Source of the DNA: Lucifuga dentata
Lineage: Eukaryota > Chordata > Actinopteri > Ophidiiformes > Bythitidae
Assembly (NCBI GenBank): GCA_014773175.1
Contig: VXCM01000779.1
Span: forward strand, 1 to 64,000
Reading direction: 5' to 3'
Length of the DNA: 64,000 nucleotides
The notes beneath the pieces are model-generated. The model did not search any database. It worked only from the letters and a program-made list of their open reading frames with translations, and was not told the DNA's origin. The translations under genes were made by a program, and so were the position numbers. Of this stretch, positions 1 to 11,539 are shown piece after piece; position 1 is the stretch's first letter, and each line of letters starts with the position of its first letter.

Positions 1-886
1 CAAATGGATTGTTTCGCTTTAACAGAATAATGTGACGTTGGTTAATTTTCCTTTCATCCAAATCCAATCCAATCCAATTAAATCCAAATATTTAATTGCC
101 CCTCCATCTCAGCAGAGATGAAACCCACAACAAACTGCATCCAAAATACATGGAAAATTAATACTTACACTGTTATTTGGAAAGTGCTCCTAACATTTTT
201 TTTTTTTTAATTGATATTCCTTCCATTTAAAATATTCACTTAAGAATAAGAACATATTTTATTCATCTCTTCAGAGAAATTCCTTACGTACATTGTGAAG
301 AAAAATGTTAACATCTCGCAGCATAATGAAAATCATATAACAAACTCTGGACAAACCTAATTTGAACAATACTTTGGAAAACTACGACCATGCAACATAA
401 ACTTTATTTTCTCAGTGAAAATAAAGGCCAACACTGCGTAAAAACGTGTACTATTACAAACTAGAACTACAGACTACAGTTATTAAATAACACATAAATG
501 TGAAATAGTTTGCTTAATGACACGCACTTACGATCTTTAGATGGCGTCACTTCCTTTTCCTGCTCTTTGCAGAAAGTCCGGCAACAAAATGAATTTCAAA
601 ACAAAACAAATGCTGACCAATATGTGCCATGTTGACTAATAAAATCGAAACACATAATAAAAATAAGTTGTAGGCTTAATAAATAATATGAAGTAGATAT
701 ATAACAACTTTAAACTATTTGCAATAAATCATTTTTGGAAGTTCTATAAAAAGTATTTTGCTTTACTTTGAAACTTCCGGTTTTTGTTATGTCGAAACAT
801 GGCCGACTTGACCAGCCCAGGAAGGAGAGGAGCATAGACCAACAAACCTCTCAGTTTTTAGTTAAGCTATCTGCACATTCGGAATC
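1..886. other. AT-rich upstream region and acp2 promoter/5' UTR
   Basis: No gene is seen in the first ~770 bases, which are AT-rich with a short tandem run of a CCAAT-containing pentamer near 60-75 (the wrong setting for a promoter element). The acp2 promoter should lie just before position 887. An ETS-type site (ACTTCCGG, 773-780) sits about 110 bases upstream of the start codon, in a place typical of TATA-less housekeeping promoters. No CACGTG or CLEAR-type lysosomal gene element was seen here. The promoter assignment is inference from position. Confidence 0.5.
773..780. promoter_or_regulatory. ETS/GABP-type site upstream of acp2
   Basis: The sequence ACTTCCGG is the reverse complement of the CCGGAAGT core bound by ETS-family factors such as GABPA. 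It lies 107 bases before the acp2 ATG. No TATA box is evident nearby. Function is inferred from motif and position only. Confidence 0.35.
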
Positions 887-3800
887 ATGGTGTCTTGTGC
901 GGTTTTGTTTCTCTTGACGGTGGCCTGTGTCTATGGAAAAGCTGCGGCAGAAAGAAAACTCATATTTGTGACTGTGGTGAGCACTGTTAACAGCTTGTGT
1001 AACGCTGGCGAAGCTGCATTTAAATGTAACTGTTACACTAGATACCGAATTGTATTCAAAACTTAGTAGTTTTACTGTTTTCTTTAGTTTTCTGCCAACA
1101 TGTTTAAAAGACTTGAACATCTTTCATGTTTTGCAGTAATGTTTACACTCTTTGGATAATTTCGGCATGTTAGGAATAAACCAAACATTCTTTAAATTTT
1201 TTAAAAGCATATTTTAAGACGATTCATACCTCTTGCATGCACTTAGGCGACATAATGGAAGAAAACTATGAGAAAACAGGCAAATCCAATTAATTGAGTG
1301 TAGCTTCGTACATTTGCTGAATATATTTGAATTGAAAAATTGGCTTCTGCAGATGTAAAAAAGTAGGAAAGTGTGTTTTATGACAACAGCCATTATTTCT
1401 TGAAGAACATAACCTGGTTTTTGTTGATGAACCCTTGTGTAAAATACTGATAAGTCTTCTTGCAAATGCTCTCAGATATAAGTTATTACAGGGGAATGAA
1501 GCCTGTCTGCCTACATATTCATGCATTTGTAATTAGCTGGATTAAACCTTGATGAGCCGTAGATAATGTTCTCTTCTTTTTCTGTTTCATTAAATCATCT
1601 TGTTGTGTGACTGGTCAGATGATCAAGTAAAGCTTTGGAATATTGTTTTTTGGAGCAAGTGCTGAAAAGGTAGAGATAATCTCTGTGGCTGGAACAACTC
1701 AATAAGGATTTGTGCCTGTAAATAATGTCTAACCTCAACATGACTAACATACCATGCAAAATGATTTGTCATTTCTTTCCACAACAAAATATAAATTCTA
1801 CCATGCTGGTAAAAAACATTGTGTGCTCCTCTTCATATTTTTATTTAATTTTGCACTTCATTGGCACTGCCATGTCAAATTCAGGCCATTAACAGACGGG
1901 CTAGACTAGTTGGAGCACTGTGATCACAAGACTGCAGCTACACCTTTTGTTTTATCCATAATAGCAACATATGTGAGTGCTGACTCAATCTCGTTGTGAA
2001 CTAAACTTAAAGGAACAATATGAGTGCACCAGGGCCGGAGTGGGGCCCATTTTTGGGGGCCTAAATGCAGTCTGAGGCTACAAAAGCATTTAATGAACAG
2101 ATTATTTCACTGCATACACAAATCATACTTTAAAATTCATTCACAGATAATGTTTAATGTGTTTGTTTTTTCAATTAAAATTTTTGCTTTGCAAAAATTT
2201 AACTCACAGGTTCGCAACATGATATTCCCATAATAATTAAATTAACTGTTACCAGACTCATCATCATCATCTCTCTTTACCTTTAGTTACCAGTTTTTGC
2301 TGCTGGTTTGTTGCTTGAAAACATGTCTCAGTTTGGCACATTTGGTGCTTTTTAAATTTTTTTTTTTTTTTTAAATCTGCTCCCCCTCATGTGTCATGCA
2401 TGTGCATCTGTGTGCGGAGCAATCGCGGTGTGTCTTGTGTGTGTATGAAGATCATCAAATTAAATTATTTTGTTTCCGACCACGTCACCAGCCCAACAGT
2501 TAAGCGGCCCACTGGGAAAATTCCTGAACTTCCTGATTGGCCGCACTGAACCGGGTCTTGAGCCACATGCGGCTCGAGAGCCGCGGGTTCGCCCCCCCTG
2601 CTCTAGACCAGTGGGAACTTATTTAAATACAGTTATCTAGAAAACAAGCAAGCAACACAAAAGTGTTTTTTTTTTTTTTTTAATGTTCCTTTTTTCTGTC
2701 TGTCTGAAATGTATTTCCTAAAATATTTTGTATCAGAATTTTAAATCATTGTCTGTTTTGGGTGATCACAAAGGTTGCTGTTCCTTTTACATCCATTGAA
2801 CCTTGTCCACATAAAAGACAATATAAAATACCTAGTCCAAACAAATAAAATACCTTGTTCACATAAAAGACAGCACAGCAGCAGCACTTTCACTAAAACT
2901 TTGCGTAAGTTCACAGAATAAATGAAGGCCTAGAAATCTCATCCTGGTCATTGAGTTCTTTTACAAAGTCTAGAAACTCAAATATGAATGCTAATAGGCA
3001 GAAAGTCTTTATTTCACTCTTATTTAATGAGGCAGAGAACACAATGTGACAAGTTGTCATTTGTAACTGTGTGTCTCCATAATTAGACCTACTAGTTATT
3101 GAATATTCCTCTAGAGTTTATTCCAGGTAATGTTGTTTAGCAAGGGTGTTACAGAATGCTTTGTGACTGTGTGTTGAGGTTCAGCTATGCACTGTGATTA
3201 AGGCAGCTTTAGCAACAGATCCTTGTTAGCATCCCTATGTGTTATGCAGGAGTGGGTTCAATTCTCCCCACGAGGGTGTGTTAGCTTTCATCTTCTCAGA
3301 AAAGTTGGTAATGTGGTAATCAAGTTAGTTGAATGATGAATAAATTATGTTGCCCACCATCCTTTCTTCATAGTGTTATCTGGAATCTGTTAGTTGTGTG
3401 AGAATTGAAATAGCATGAGGACACAGTCATGTATTACCTAGTTGAAACCACAGCTTAAGGATGGATGAGGTGAAGGAAAGATCTGGAGGTTCTACAGAGG
3501 TCAAAATGGATTTTCTCCTTTATAAAAGTTGATTTGTTGACCATTACTGAGGGAGATATTTTTGTGGTTTACATCTTTAAATGTATTTTTGTAGAATTTT
3601 GGGAATCTGCCACTTTGTTCTACACATACATGCTGCTTTATCTGCTTCTCTTTAGTCATCAAGGCCACATCCTGCATTTGTTTTCAACAATGGTAGTCAT
3701 GTAGGACCAGATCAGGCTGGTTAAATTTCTATTGTCTTTTATGTCAGAACTGTTTTTTTTTTTTTGNTTTTTTTTTTTTTGTTTTTTTTTTACTTGTGTA

Positions 3801-6448
3801 ACGACTTTAGTCTTGTTCTTCACTTCCCCCCCTTTTTTTTCTCCACACAATGAGAAATCTTCTCTATTTTGCAGGCAAATTTGGCGAAATCATTCTGATG
3901 TTGTCTAGTGAAGAAAATAAAGGGAAACCATGAATTTAGGATGTCACCTGACACATCTCTCGCTTCTTTCCCCTCCAGCTGTTTCGGCATGGCGACAGAT
4001 CACCAGTCAAAGCCTATCCTACCGACCCGTACCAAGAGAGCGCCTGGCCGCAAGGTTTTGGACAGCTGTCTCTGGTACGATAACTTGACCACCCTGCAGC
4101 ATAAAAAAGAAATCCATATTAATGACTCCGTCCACTGCATATGATGTCATTTTGTGTTTTCTCTCTTTCTGTGCATGCATGTGTGTTTTTAGGAGGGGAT
4201 GAGACAGCACTTTGAGCTCGGCCAGTTTCTCAGGAAGCGATACCAAGGCTTCCTCAACGAATCCTATGACAGACATGAGGTAGGGGAGAGGCACACCACA
4301 CCACACCATAACCTGTACAGACAGACAGCAATTCAGCTGATATTTAGGAGAACAACAGCCTTTCCTGTTTGAAAATAAAATAGACCCCCCTCGCTCTTGT
4401 TTCCTCAGATCTTAGTTCGAAGTACGGACTACGATCGCACCCTGATGAGTGCTGAGTCCAACCTTGCAGGTCTGAACGCTCATCGCCTCCTTTTAGTCCT
4501 CTATATTCTTTGTAATTCTTCTCTCACAAATCTTTATTCTGATTCTTGTCGCCGTCTAGGCCTCTACCCTCCCAGCGGCCAGCAGGTCTTCACACCGGAC
4601 TTAAAGTGGCAGCCCATACCTGTACACACTGTCCCACAGGATCAGGAGAGAGTATGCAGATTATCATTGATTTATGAATGATCCTTGTGATTCAGTACTT
4701 TGTCTCACCCCTCTCTCTCTCTCTTTCTCTCTCTAGCTTCTCACATTTCCTTTGGGAGATTGTCCTCGATACAAACAGCTGATGAACGAAACTGAACAGA
4801 CAGAGGAATTTATCAATGTCACCAATACGTACCAGGTATTTTAATCTTCTCTTCTCTTCTCTTCTCTTCTCTTCTCTTCTCTTCTCTTCTCTTCTCTTCT
4901 CTTCTCTTCTCTCCTCTCCTCTTCTCTTCATTCAAGTCTTCTTCTGCTCCTCTCCTCAGGACATTCTCAAGCTAGTGAAGGATAAGACTGGACTGAACAA
5001 GACATCTGTGAGCTCTGTGTGGAGTGTGTACGACACACTGTTCTGTGAGGTGAGAAAAACACACACACACACACACACAGTCACTGGTGATGAGTGTTTT
5101 GGAGGAGTTCTCCTGAAGTAAAGTAAGTATAGAACAGAAATAGTAAAGGAATAGTGCAGAAATATTTGGTGACACGGCTGCAGAGGCTTTTTGACATTTC
5201 CAAGTCACATGATGCATCATAATCATTTACAGTAATATTTTCTTGGCTTTATCAGGCTCATCAGGCCACACTGCTGATAAGTTACAGCTTCTCTTTCACC
5301 ATCTATCTGTGATAAATGGTGAAAGAGAAGTTTGAACAGAGATGTTTGCCAAACTGATGTGTGAACCTGAATGCGTCTGGTTTTAGTCTTGAACTGAACC
5401 AGTTCCACCAGAAAAACAGACCCTTTGGCAAACAAGCCGGAGTCTCCTGAACGTGCAACATGAAGCATGGGAGCGGTTTCACGTCTGCTTTTTAAACATT
5501 TTTTGTTTTGTTATGTTTAAATGTCAAGTCAGGGAAATTCTGGGTCAGTGTGTACAGGAGATACTGAGCAACATTGTGGTGATGATTAGAGAGAAATACA
5601 CAACTGCCGCTTATGCTTTAGCTTTATAGCCTGCGTGTTTTAAAGATCATTCTAGTCAACCCTTTATTTCTTTTCTTTTTGTTTCAATTCTATAATGTCT
5701 CTGTGTGTTTATCCAGTCCCGTCACAACCTGTCAGCTCCTGATTGGGTGACTCCTGCTGTGATGGAGAAGCTCAGATTTCTTAAAGACTTTGCATTTCAG
5801 GTAAAAACTGCGTTTCAGTGTCTTGTGAGGGAATAAATTCAATCTCACGCCAGACAAGTTTGTAATGTAAGGCCACTGTCATTTTCACAGATCAGTTTCG
5901 GGGTCTACAAGCAGCAAGAGAAGAGCCGGTTGCAGGGAGGTGGGTGTGTGTGTGTGTGTGTGTGTGTGTGCAGGTCATTGACTGCTGCAGGGACTTGCCA
6001 TACAGGATTAACTACAGGAAAAATGTTCCTTTGTCTCCTGTGTTTTTATTACGTTACAAGTGAGCAACTTATATATACAACTATAATGTTTTATAGTTAC
6101 ATGCTTATCCAGGAATATCTCATGTATGACCAGAAAATCCATATATCATGGGCAGGGGTCACCAATTTAGCCATTTTCAACAATTATGTCGCATCAAAAC
6201 CTTTCTAAATAATCCAAAATATATTACCCTCTACTCTGATGTATGTTAAAACAGCAGAAATAATGTTCTGTATTTCTCTATAGCTACCTTTGTGTAGCTA
6301 TAGAGAAATACAGAACATTATCTTAACCTTAGACTATTCCTCGGAATCTCACATGTTATGTCCAGTAATGAGCCTACATGTCACATGACCAGTTAGCCAT
6401 TTTTAAAAAAATCATTCTGAGCTCTTTGTTGTTTCATTCAGTGAAGAA

Positions 6449-6480
<32 letters not shown>

Positions 6481-6776
6481 CAGGCATCCTGTTGGGTGAA
6501 ATAGTGAAGAATCTTTCCAAGATGGCTGTCCTTGACCCGAAACAACGATTCAAGATGATGATGCTGTCAGCGGTGAGAAACTTATACACACATCCTGTAT
6601 TTTTCTGACATGATCATGTGTGTGTTCAGTTGTTGAGCATGCGCGTGTGTGTGTTTGTTCATTCCACAGCACGACACCACTATAACTGCTCTTCAGTCCA
6701 GCTTGAGCGTGTTCAATAAGAGACAGCCACCTTACGCTTCCTGTCAAATATTTGAGCTGTACAGAAACGAGAATGG

Positions 6777-6816
<40 letters not shown>

Positions 6817-6838
6817 TTNTGTACAGAAACGAGAATGG

Positions 6839-6878
<40 letters not shown>

Positions 6879-7365
6879 TTCACACACACAAATTTGCAAT
6901 GTCTTTCCACCCTTCTTTATTATTGTGCCTCTCTGTCTCCACCCAGCTCTGTCTCAGTTTCGATGTTTTACCGGAATGACAGCACGGTGAAGCCGTACAC
7001 ACAGCAGTTGCCAGGTTGTGCTGTTGACTGCCCTCTAGAGGACTTTAGGCGTATTACAAAGCCCTTTATTTCAGAGGACAGGGACAGAGAGTGTCAACTA
7101 CCTTCAAGTAATGGAGACAAAGGTGAGACAAAGCTGGTTAATCATGAGGAGAACAAACTAATGGCAACAGCAAACAATAGGACAGTTTCTAAAATTCATT
7201 TGTCTGTCTCTGTCTTTAGCCGTGGTCATCGGTCTGGCAGTGTCCGGCTGTCTCCTCTTCTTCCTCATCGTCATCCTCCTCAGCATCATTTGCTGTCAGA
7301 AGGAGCCGATGATCAACAGGGGATACCAACATGTGTTCAACCAGGAAGCCGGTGAGGATTCCTGA
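887..7365 (+). CDS. acp2: acp2, lysosomal acid phosphatase, complete, 13 exons
   Basis: Coding exons: 887-976, 3979-4074, 4193-4279, 4409-4469, 4560-4651, 4737-4835, 4960-5049, 5717-5800, 5891-5939, 6484-6572, 6670-6776, 6947-7122 and 7220-7365. All introns are GT-AG and all phases close, giving 421 residues, close to the ~423 of human ACP2. The protein has an N-terminal signal peptide (about 1-20), the histidine acid phosphatase motif RHGDRSP (33-39, nucleophile His34) and the catalytic HD pair (His280-Asp281). Seven N-glycosylation sequons, one membrane helix (about 375-399) and a short cytoplasmic tail complete it. The tail carries GYQHV, matching the GYxxV tyrosine sorting signal of ACP2, which sends the membrane precursor via the cell surface to lysosomes, where it hydrolyses phosphomonoesters at acid pH. 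The tail and tyrosine signal favour ACP2 over prostatic ACP3. A duplicated copy of the end of exon 11 follows a single N at 6819 and is an assembly artefact. Confidence 0.96.
977..3978 (+). other. acp2 intron 1 with old transposon remnants
   Basis: This 3.0 kb intron has a GTGAGC donor and a CCTCCAG acceptor. I recognise no exon or RNA gene in it. It contains an old interspersed repeat (about 2025-2610, listed separately) and a poly-T tract broken by an N at 3777. Several short ORFs cross it on both strands but look random in composition. Confidence 0.6.
2025..2610. mobile_element. degraded hAT-like repeat remnant
   Basis: The left part reads CACCAGGGCCGGAGTGGGGC. The right end carries the pairs GAGCCACATGCGGCTC and GAGCCGCGGGTTCG followed by CCCTGCTCTAGACCAG. 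These strings resemble the ends of widespread vertebrate hAT-type repeats as I remember them. The interior is AT-rich and holds no transposase reading frame. Boundaries are approximate and the class is an inference from memory of similar fish repeats. Confidence 0.4.
4846..4929. repeat. CTTCT pentanucleotide microsatellite in acp2 intron 6
   Basis: An almost uninterrupted array of CTTCT fills the start of acp2 intron 6 and ends about 30 bases before the exon 7 acceptor, so it doubles as the polypyrimidine-rich part of that acceptor. The same unit recurs at 63.25-63.37 kb in nid2 intron 3. Confidence 0.9.
5288..5330. repeat. 15-bp perfect inverted repeat in acp2 intron 7
   Basis: CTTCTCTTTCACCAT (5288-5302) pairs exactly with ATGGTGAAAGAGAAG (5316-5330) around a 13-base loop. 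It lies in the middle of the 667-base intron 7. No known element is recognised. Confidence 0.8.
5940..6483. repeat. TG microsatellites at both ends of acp2 intron 9
   Basis: TG runs occupy about 5942-5970, starting at the donor site, and about 6453-6480, just before the acceptor of exon 10. The donor GTGGGTGTG merges into the first repeat, and the second run replaces the usual polypyrimidine tract. Length changes in either could affect splicing of this exon; that is inference. Confidence 0.75.
6260..6321. repeat. 28-bp perfect hairpin in acp2 intron 9
   Basis: The arms 6260-6287 and 6294-6321 are exact reverse complements, separated by the 6-base loop CTTTGT. The stem is AT-rich and includes CTATAGCTAC next to the loop. 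It lies in acp2 intron 9 between exons ending at 5939 and starting at 6484. The size fits a short hairpin precursor or a recent palindrome made by template switching; neither is proven. Confidence 0.9.
6758..6880. other. N-flanking 61-bp duplication over acp2 exon 11 end
   Basis: Bases 6758-6818 and 6820-6880 are the same 61 bases on both sides of a single N at 6819. The copied segment contains the last bases of exon 11, its donor site and a CA microsatellite. It is best read as two contig ends that overlap but were joined with one N. The genuine exon 11 ends at 6776. Confidence 0.85.
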
Positions 7366-8017
7366 CAGAGACAGAAGCTCCTCCCTCAGAAGTGCACAAG
7401 CCTCACGTCTTGGGACAGCAACGACGACGATGACCTTTGAAATCTAAAACGTCTTAATGGTCTATTCGATGGGTCTGGCCCCACAAGGAATAGATTTATT
7501 GCCACCCAAAATGGGTCCAAAACGGCCCTGCTTCTATTGGGTCTGTTTCAATTTTAGTTTTTCAGCAAAGAACCAGTTTTATCATCACTCCAGTTCTAAC
7601 ATGATGGATGGGACCTTGTTGGAGGGACCAGGACTGATGTAACCTCAAGGAAAAAACATACATTCAGTCACTGAAAGTGACCCATATGTTCTTACCTGCT
7701 CTAACCTCCAATCAGCCAAATAGGTTCATCATTTTAGCAAAATCCGATCCAGATTTCTGTGTGGAAAAACCTTGTATTTGTCTGTCTGCAGATTGTTGGA
7801 CTTTGGAACTGGGTAGAGTTATGGACCGAAATCCAGAAATAATGAATAAGTTATTGGGAAATCATCAAATTTTTCTCCACCTATCAAGTGTTCAGCATCA
7901 TGGTTTTCTTCTGGCAGGTCCAGTTTCCTTTACAGGATTAATATCTTGCCAATACTCAGACTGAGAGTATTGATAGACATTTGAAAATGATTATGGTTGT
8001 GCAAAGCCACGCTAATG

Positions 8018-8024
<7 letters not shown>

Positions 8025-8071
<47 letters not shown>
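8025..8071. repeat. GT microsatellite
   Basis: About 23 uninterrupted GT units, downstream of the acp2 stop codon and probably inside its 3' UTR. Confidence 0.9.
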
Positions 8072-8073
<2 letters not shown>

Positions 8074-8514
8074 GACCTAATGACCACACTGCCTTAACAA
8101 ACTTGAGGTGATTCTCAGTAAATTTTTAGTTTTTTTTCATGTTTGATTACTTTGTTCTCTAATCTGGTTGCAACGTTTTTACAGGATTTTATGCTTTTAA
8201 TTTGATCTCATTGAGGTGCGCTTGATTAATCAAAAGCAGCCAGCAGGGTGGTGTTAAGCTTTAGAAAACTCTCCTTCAACCAGGGAGCGCTGGTTCAAGC
8301 CTCTTGACAGCAAAAATCCACCCTCAAGTGTCATTGAGCATGACACGAAGTCCCACCAGCTCCAGGGCTGCTGAGCCTGACCTTTGACCTCTCTGTGGAA
8401 CAACACGGAGCTCTCCTTTGAGTCATTTTGAAATAGCGAAGAAGAAGTTGCTTTCCTCTTGTGTTATTGGATATAATTATGTTTTTAATTCACTGTTGTG
8501 AAGCTTGAAACACT

Positions 8515-8647
8515 GGAAACTTTGAAAATTACAAAAAAAAAAAATTATGGCTGTTTTCATAAAATTTCAGCTTGTTTTACNGGAAACTTTGAAAATTACA
8601 AAAAAAAAAAATTATGGCTGTTTTCATAAAATTTCAGCTTGTTTTAC
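8515..8647. other. N-flanking 66-bp duplication
   Basis: Bases 8515-8580 and 8582-8647 are the same segment on both sides of the single N at 8581. This is an assembly join rather than a biological repeat. Confidence 0.85.
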
Positions 8648-9000
8648 CATTTAGGACAAAACATTTTCACATTTGATAAACATTTCTTAAATCATAGAAT
8701 GTAGAGCGGAATCTTCTGTTTTTGCAGTTGATGTTTCCTTATTTAATTTATTTAAACTGTCAAAATTCACCAAGAGTTAAAGTCATAACATACAGTAATA
8801 ACAGATCCAGGCCTGACTGGAATCTTACTTTCTTCCCATTGGGATCCTGTTTATCATGCATTAGATATTCCAGTATGCCGAACATCAACAGCACAAAAAC
8901 ACGATCAATGATATTCTGCTTCTGAACCCAAATTCTGGACTATAAATGTTTTCATGGAATGTGTAACGATCAAAATAAATGATTGTTCTTTGTGAATGTT

Positions 9001-11539
9001 GTGTTTCCATCCTTGTATATCTTTGTCTTTGCTCATGGATTCCTGTACCAACTGTATGATTTTACAGGTTTAACCCTTAATTATGATGTTAACTGTTACA
9101 AGACGAGATGTGGTAACTATTCAGGAAGCAGCAGCACCATCAAATCTGTCCAATCAGGTCTACAACCATGACTAGTTTTACTTTTTCTCTCTTACACACG
9201 AAAAGCAGAACCAGAAACCACACACATTAAGCACAGGAAAATGTATTTCCTGCTGCACTGACTGAATTTATTTAATAGTTCCTTTACTTATTTTGTCCAG
9301 CTGACTTAACTTCATTGAGATGTTCATCATTAACTTATTAACTGGTAAATTTAGCCACGACTTGGCTTGTATTGATGAGGAAAAGCCAGAACCAATCAAG
9401 TTTTTCTGTGCGTACAGTAGATGTAGTTTATTTTCTAATATGCTGATGGTGTACTCATTGTGCTTCGTGATACATCTGGGTCATAGTTGATGCATCGATA
9501 CTAAATGAATATTTTAAAAAGGTTATTTGACTTTGATTTTATGACTATATGAGAATATTCTGCTCATCTATTATGATTAATCAGATAAACAGACAAATCG
9601 GAGTTTTTGTCTTAAAAACAGTGCAGTAGGCCTTTATTTAAACATGGTAGTGCTTTTCTTGCACATCGTTAGTGATCTGTCACACAATGGATTACATTCA
9701 AAATGGCCACAGATAAAACAATTATCACTGCCAGCTTATAGCAGAGAGCAAATACATTTTTATACAAATAATATCACATTGGAAAGAAAATATGACACTG
9801 AGCTCCTTCTCTTAATATTGATTTGTGAGGAAAAAGGTGGGAACTTCACTTCCTTCATCTAAACCTGTTGTGTCAAAATGAAATATGATGGATTGTGTCT
9901 GAGATTGCAAATTTCATGAGAGCAGGAAAGGAACAAAACAACATAAAATGAAAAATAACATATTAAAAACATAATCAACTGTTAAAAAAATCTAAGGTCA
10001 CACATACGTATACTGAATTAGTATGGAGACACATAAATCATAAACACATCATCCAATCATTTTTGTGCAAATATATTTTCTTTATGGAATAAAAATGACT
10101 TGATATGACTCGGTGTGATGGCACATTAATATCTCCTCTCTCAAAAGGGTGAGCAGTTAAGTGTACAATACATAGGATTACTGAAGAAAATACGTAGACG
10201 AGGGTAAGTGATGAAACCCTACATTCCAGGCCCAAAGGCTTAAAAGATTCTTCCAAGTGCAAAATGTTGCCTCGCAGCTCACAAGGAATCAGTGAAGAAG
10301 AGCTTTTTGTCTAAATGCTGTTTTATCCCTGTTGAAAAGGATTTCTAAGGCTGATGTTCTAAAGCCTGAATCAATCGTCACAATATGGCGCCCGCTATCC
10401 CTTTCCATTGATTCTATTCCATTCCATGTAACATTTCTCACACTAACTTATCGTCCGAGCTTGTGCTACTGACCTTGACTCATATGACAGCTACATAGTG
10501 TATATTTTTCACATATATTCTAGGGGCTGCAAGCTGTTTACACGGGTGACATTTGCAAACACGCGACCGGAATACTGGTTGTGAAAGTTGTAAAAAGCTT
10601 ATTTTACAAATTAAGGTCAGAAGTTTCCCAGAATCCATGTGTGTACACACTTGTGCGCACAGAGATGACTTTGTCTGGGCTACTTTTGACTTGACACTGT
10701 CAGCATGGAATACCTGCAGATAACTTCAATGGCAAATTCCCAACGGCTAATTCCCGTCCACATCGTCACCTCAAAGTGAGACCATGAAATGCCCTGTGGA
10801 TGCAAATCATCATTTACGTCTTTGAGGGAAATCAAGCTAGCAGACCAGCTTCCTATTACTGATGTTTTTCAGTCCAGATAAGCCTGATGTTCATTTAAAG
10901 CTAAAGGAGAAGGTGCAAAAATGGTCACGAAAGTGTCAGTCACCATCTCTACTACGGCATCTTCAACTATAGAGGAATTTGCACCTTCATTCATGTGACT
11001 CTAACGACTCATACGACTCCCTTGTGAGCTATGGAGTCACCTGGTCCAAGGTGTGAATCATTCTCAGAGGTTAAAGGAATATTACCAAGCGGACTGAACC
11101 AAATGTACAAGGAACGGATGATGAGAATGGTGATTATCTGGTCCCTGATGATTCCAGTCACAGAACTGATAATCTGGCCAAGTAACAGAAAGTTTGGTCT
11201 TTGCAGTTTTTAGTGTATCAGCCATATTCATGCTAAAGCCCTGGTTCATGGCCCCTGATTGTTTTTATTCTGGTCCATGCATGACTGTAAAGTCCCCTCA
11301 AGTGCTTCCCTTGGAAAACACAAATGCAGGATTTCCCTAAGTTGCTGCAGGCACCACTTTTCTCCAGAAAATCTGGTGCTGGACTTGGTCCTCAGCAATA
11401 TTTCACTGGAATATCATTCACAGATACCTGCTTTGATTTAGCTGGGGAAGCAAAATTATGATGAAAATGCAGGGAATACATCTATAGAAGGACTTTGACT
11501 ACTGAGCCAGAATTCAAATGCTATGCTACAATAACCTGC
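9001..11539. other. Tail-to-tail region of acp2 and gpr137c; gpr137c 3' UTR candidate
   Basis: No coding exon is recognised. On the minus strand an AATAAA lies at 9633-9638 and could end the gpr137c message, giving a 3' UTR of about 1.9 kb. The two genes are convergent and their transcripts would end within about 650 bases of each other. The remaining sequence is AT-rich with no repeat that I recognise. Confidence 0.4.

Larger units (their letters stand above)
7366..9000 (+). other. acp2 3' UTR, candidate
   Basis: After the stop codon at 7363-7365 there is no further coding exon. The first strong polyadenylation signal in good context is AATAAA at 8974-8979, followed by a GT-rich stretch, which would give a 3' UTR of about 1.6 kb. 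It contains a GT microsatellite at 8025-8071 and an N-flanked 66-bp duplication at 8515-8647. The end point is inferred. Confidence 0.45.

Noticed and set aside
4692..4931. Arg-Glu-Glu-Lys-rich open frame at 4.7-4.9 kb and similar ones at 63.1-63.4 kb
   Set aside because: Translation of the CTTCT microsatellite on the minus strand.
6550..6979. Open frames rich in Cys-Val or Thr-His near 6.8 kb
   Set aside because: They are translations of the CA/TG microsatellites and the N-flanked duplication.
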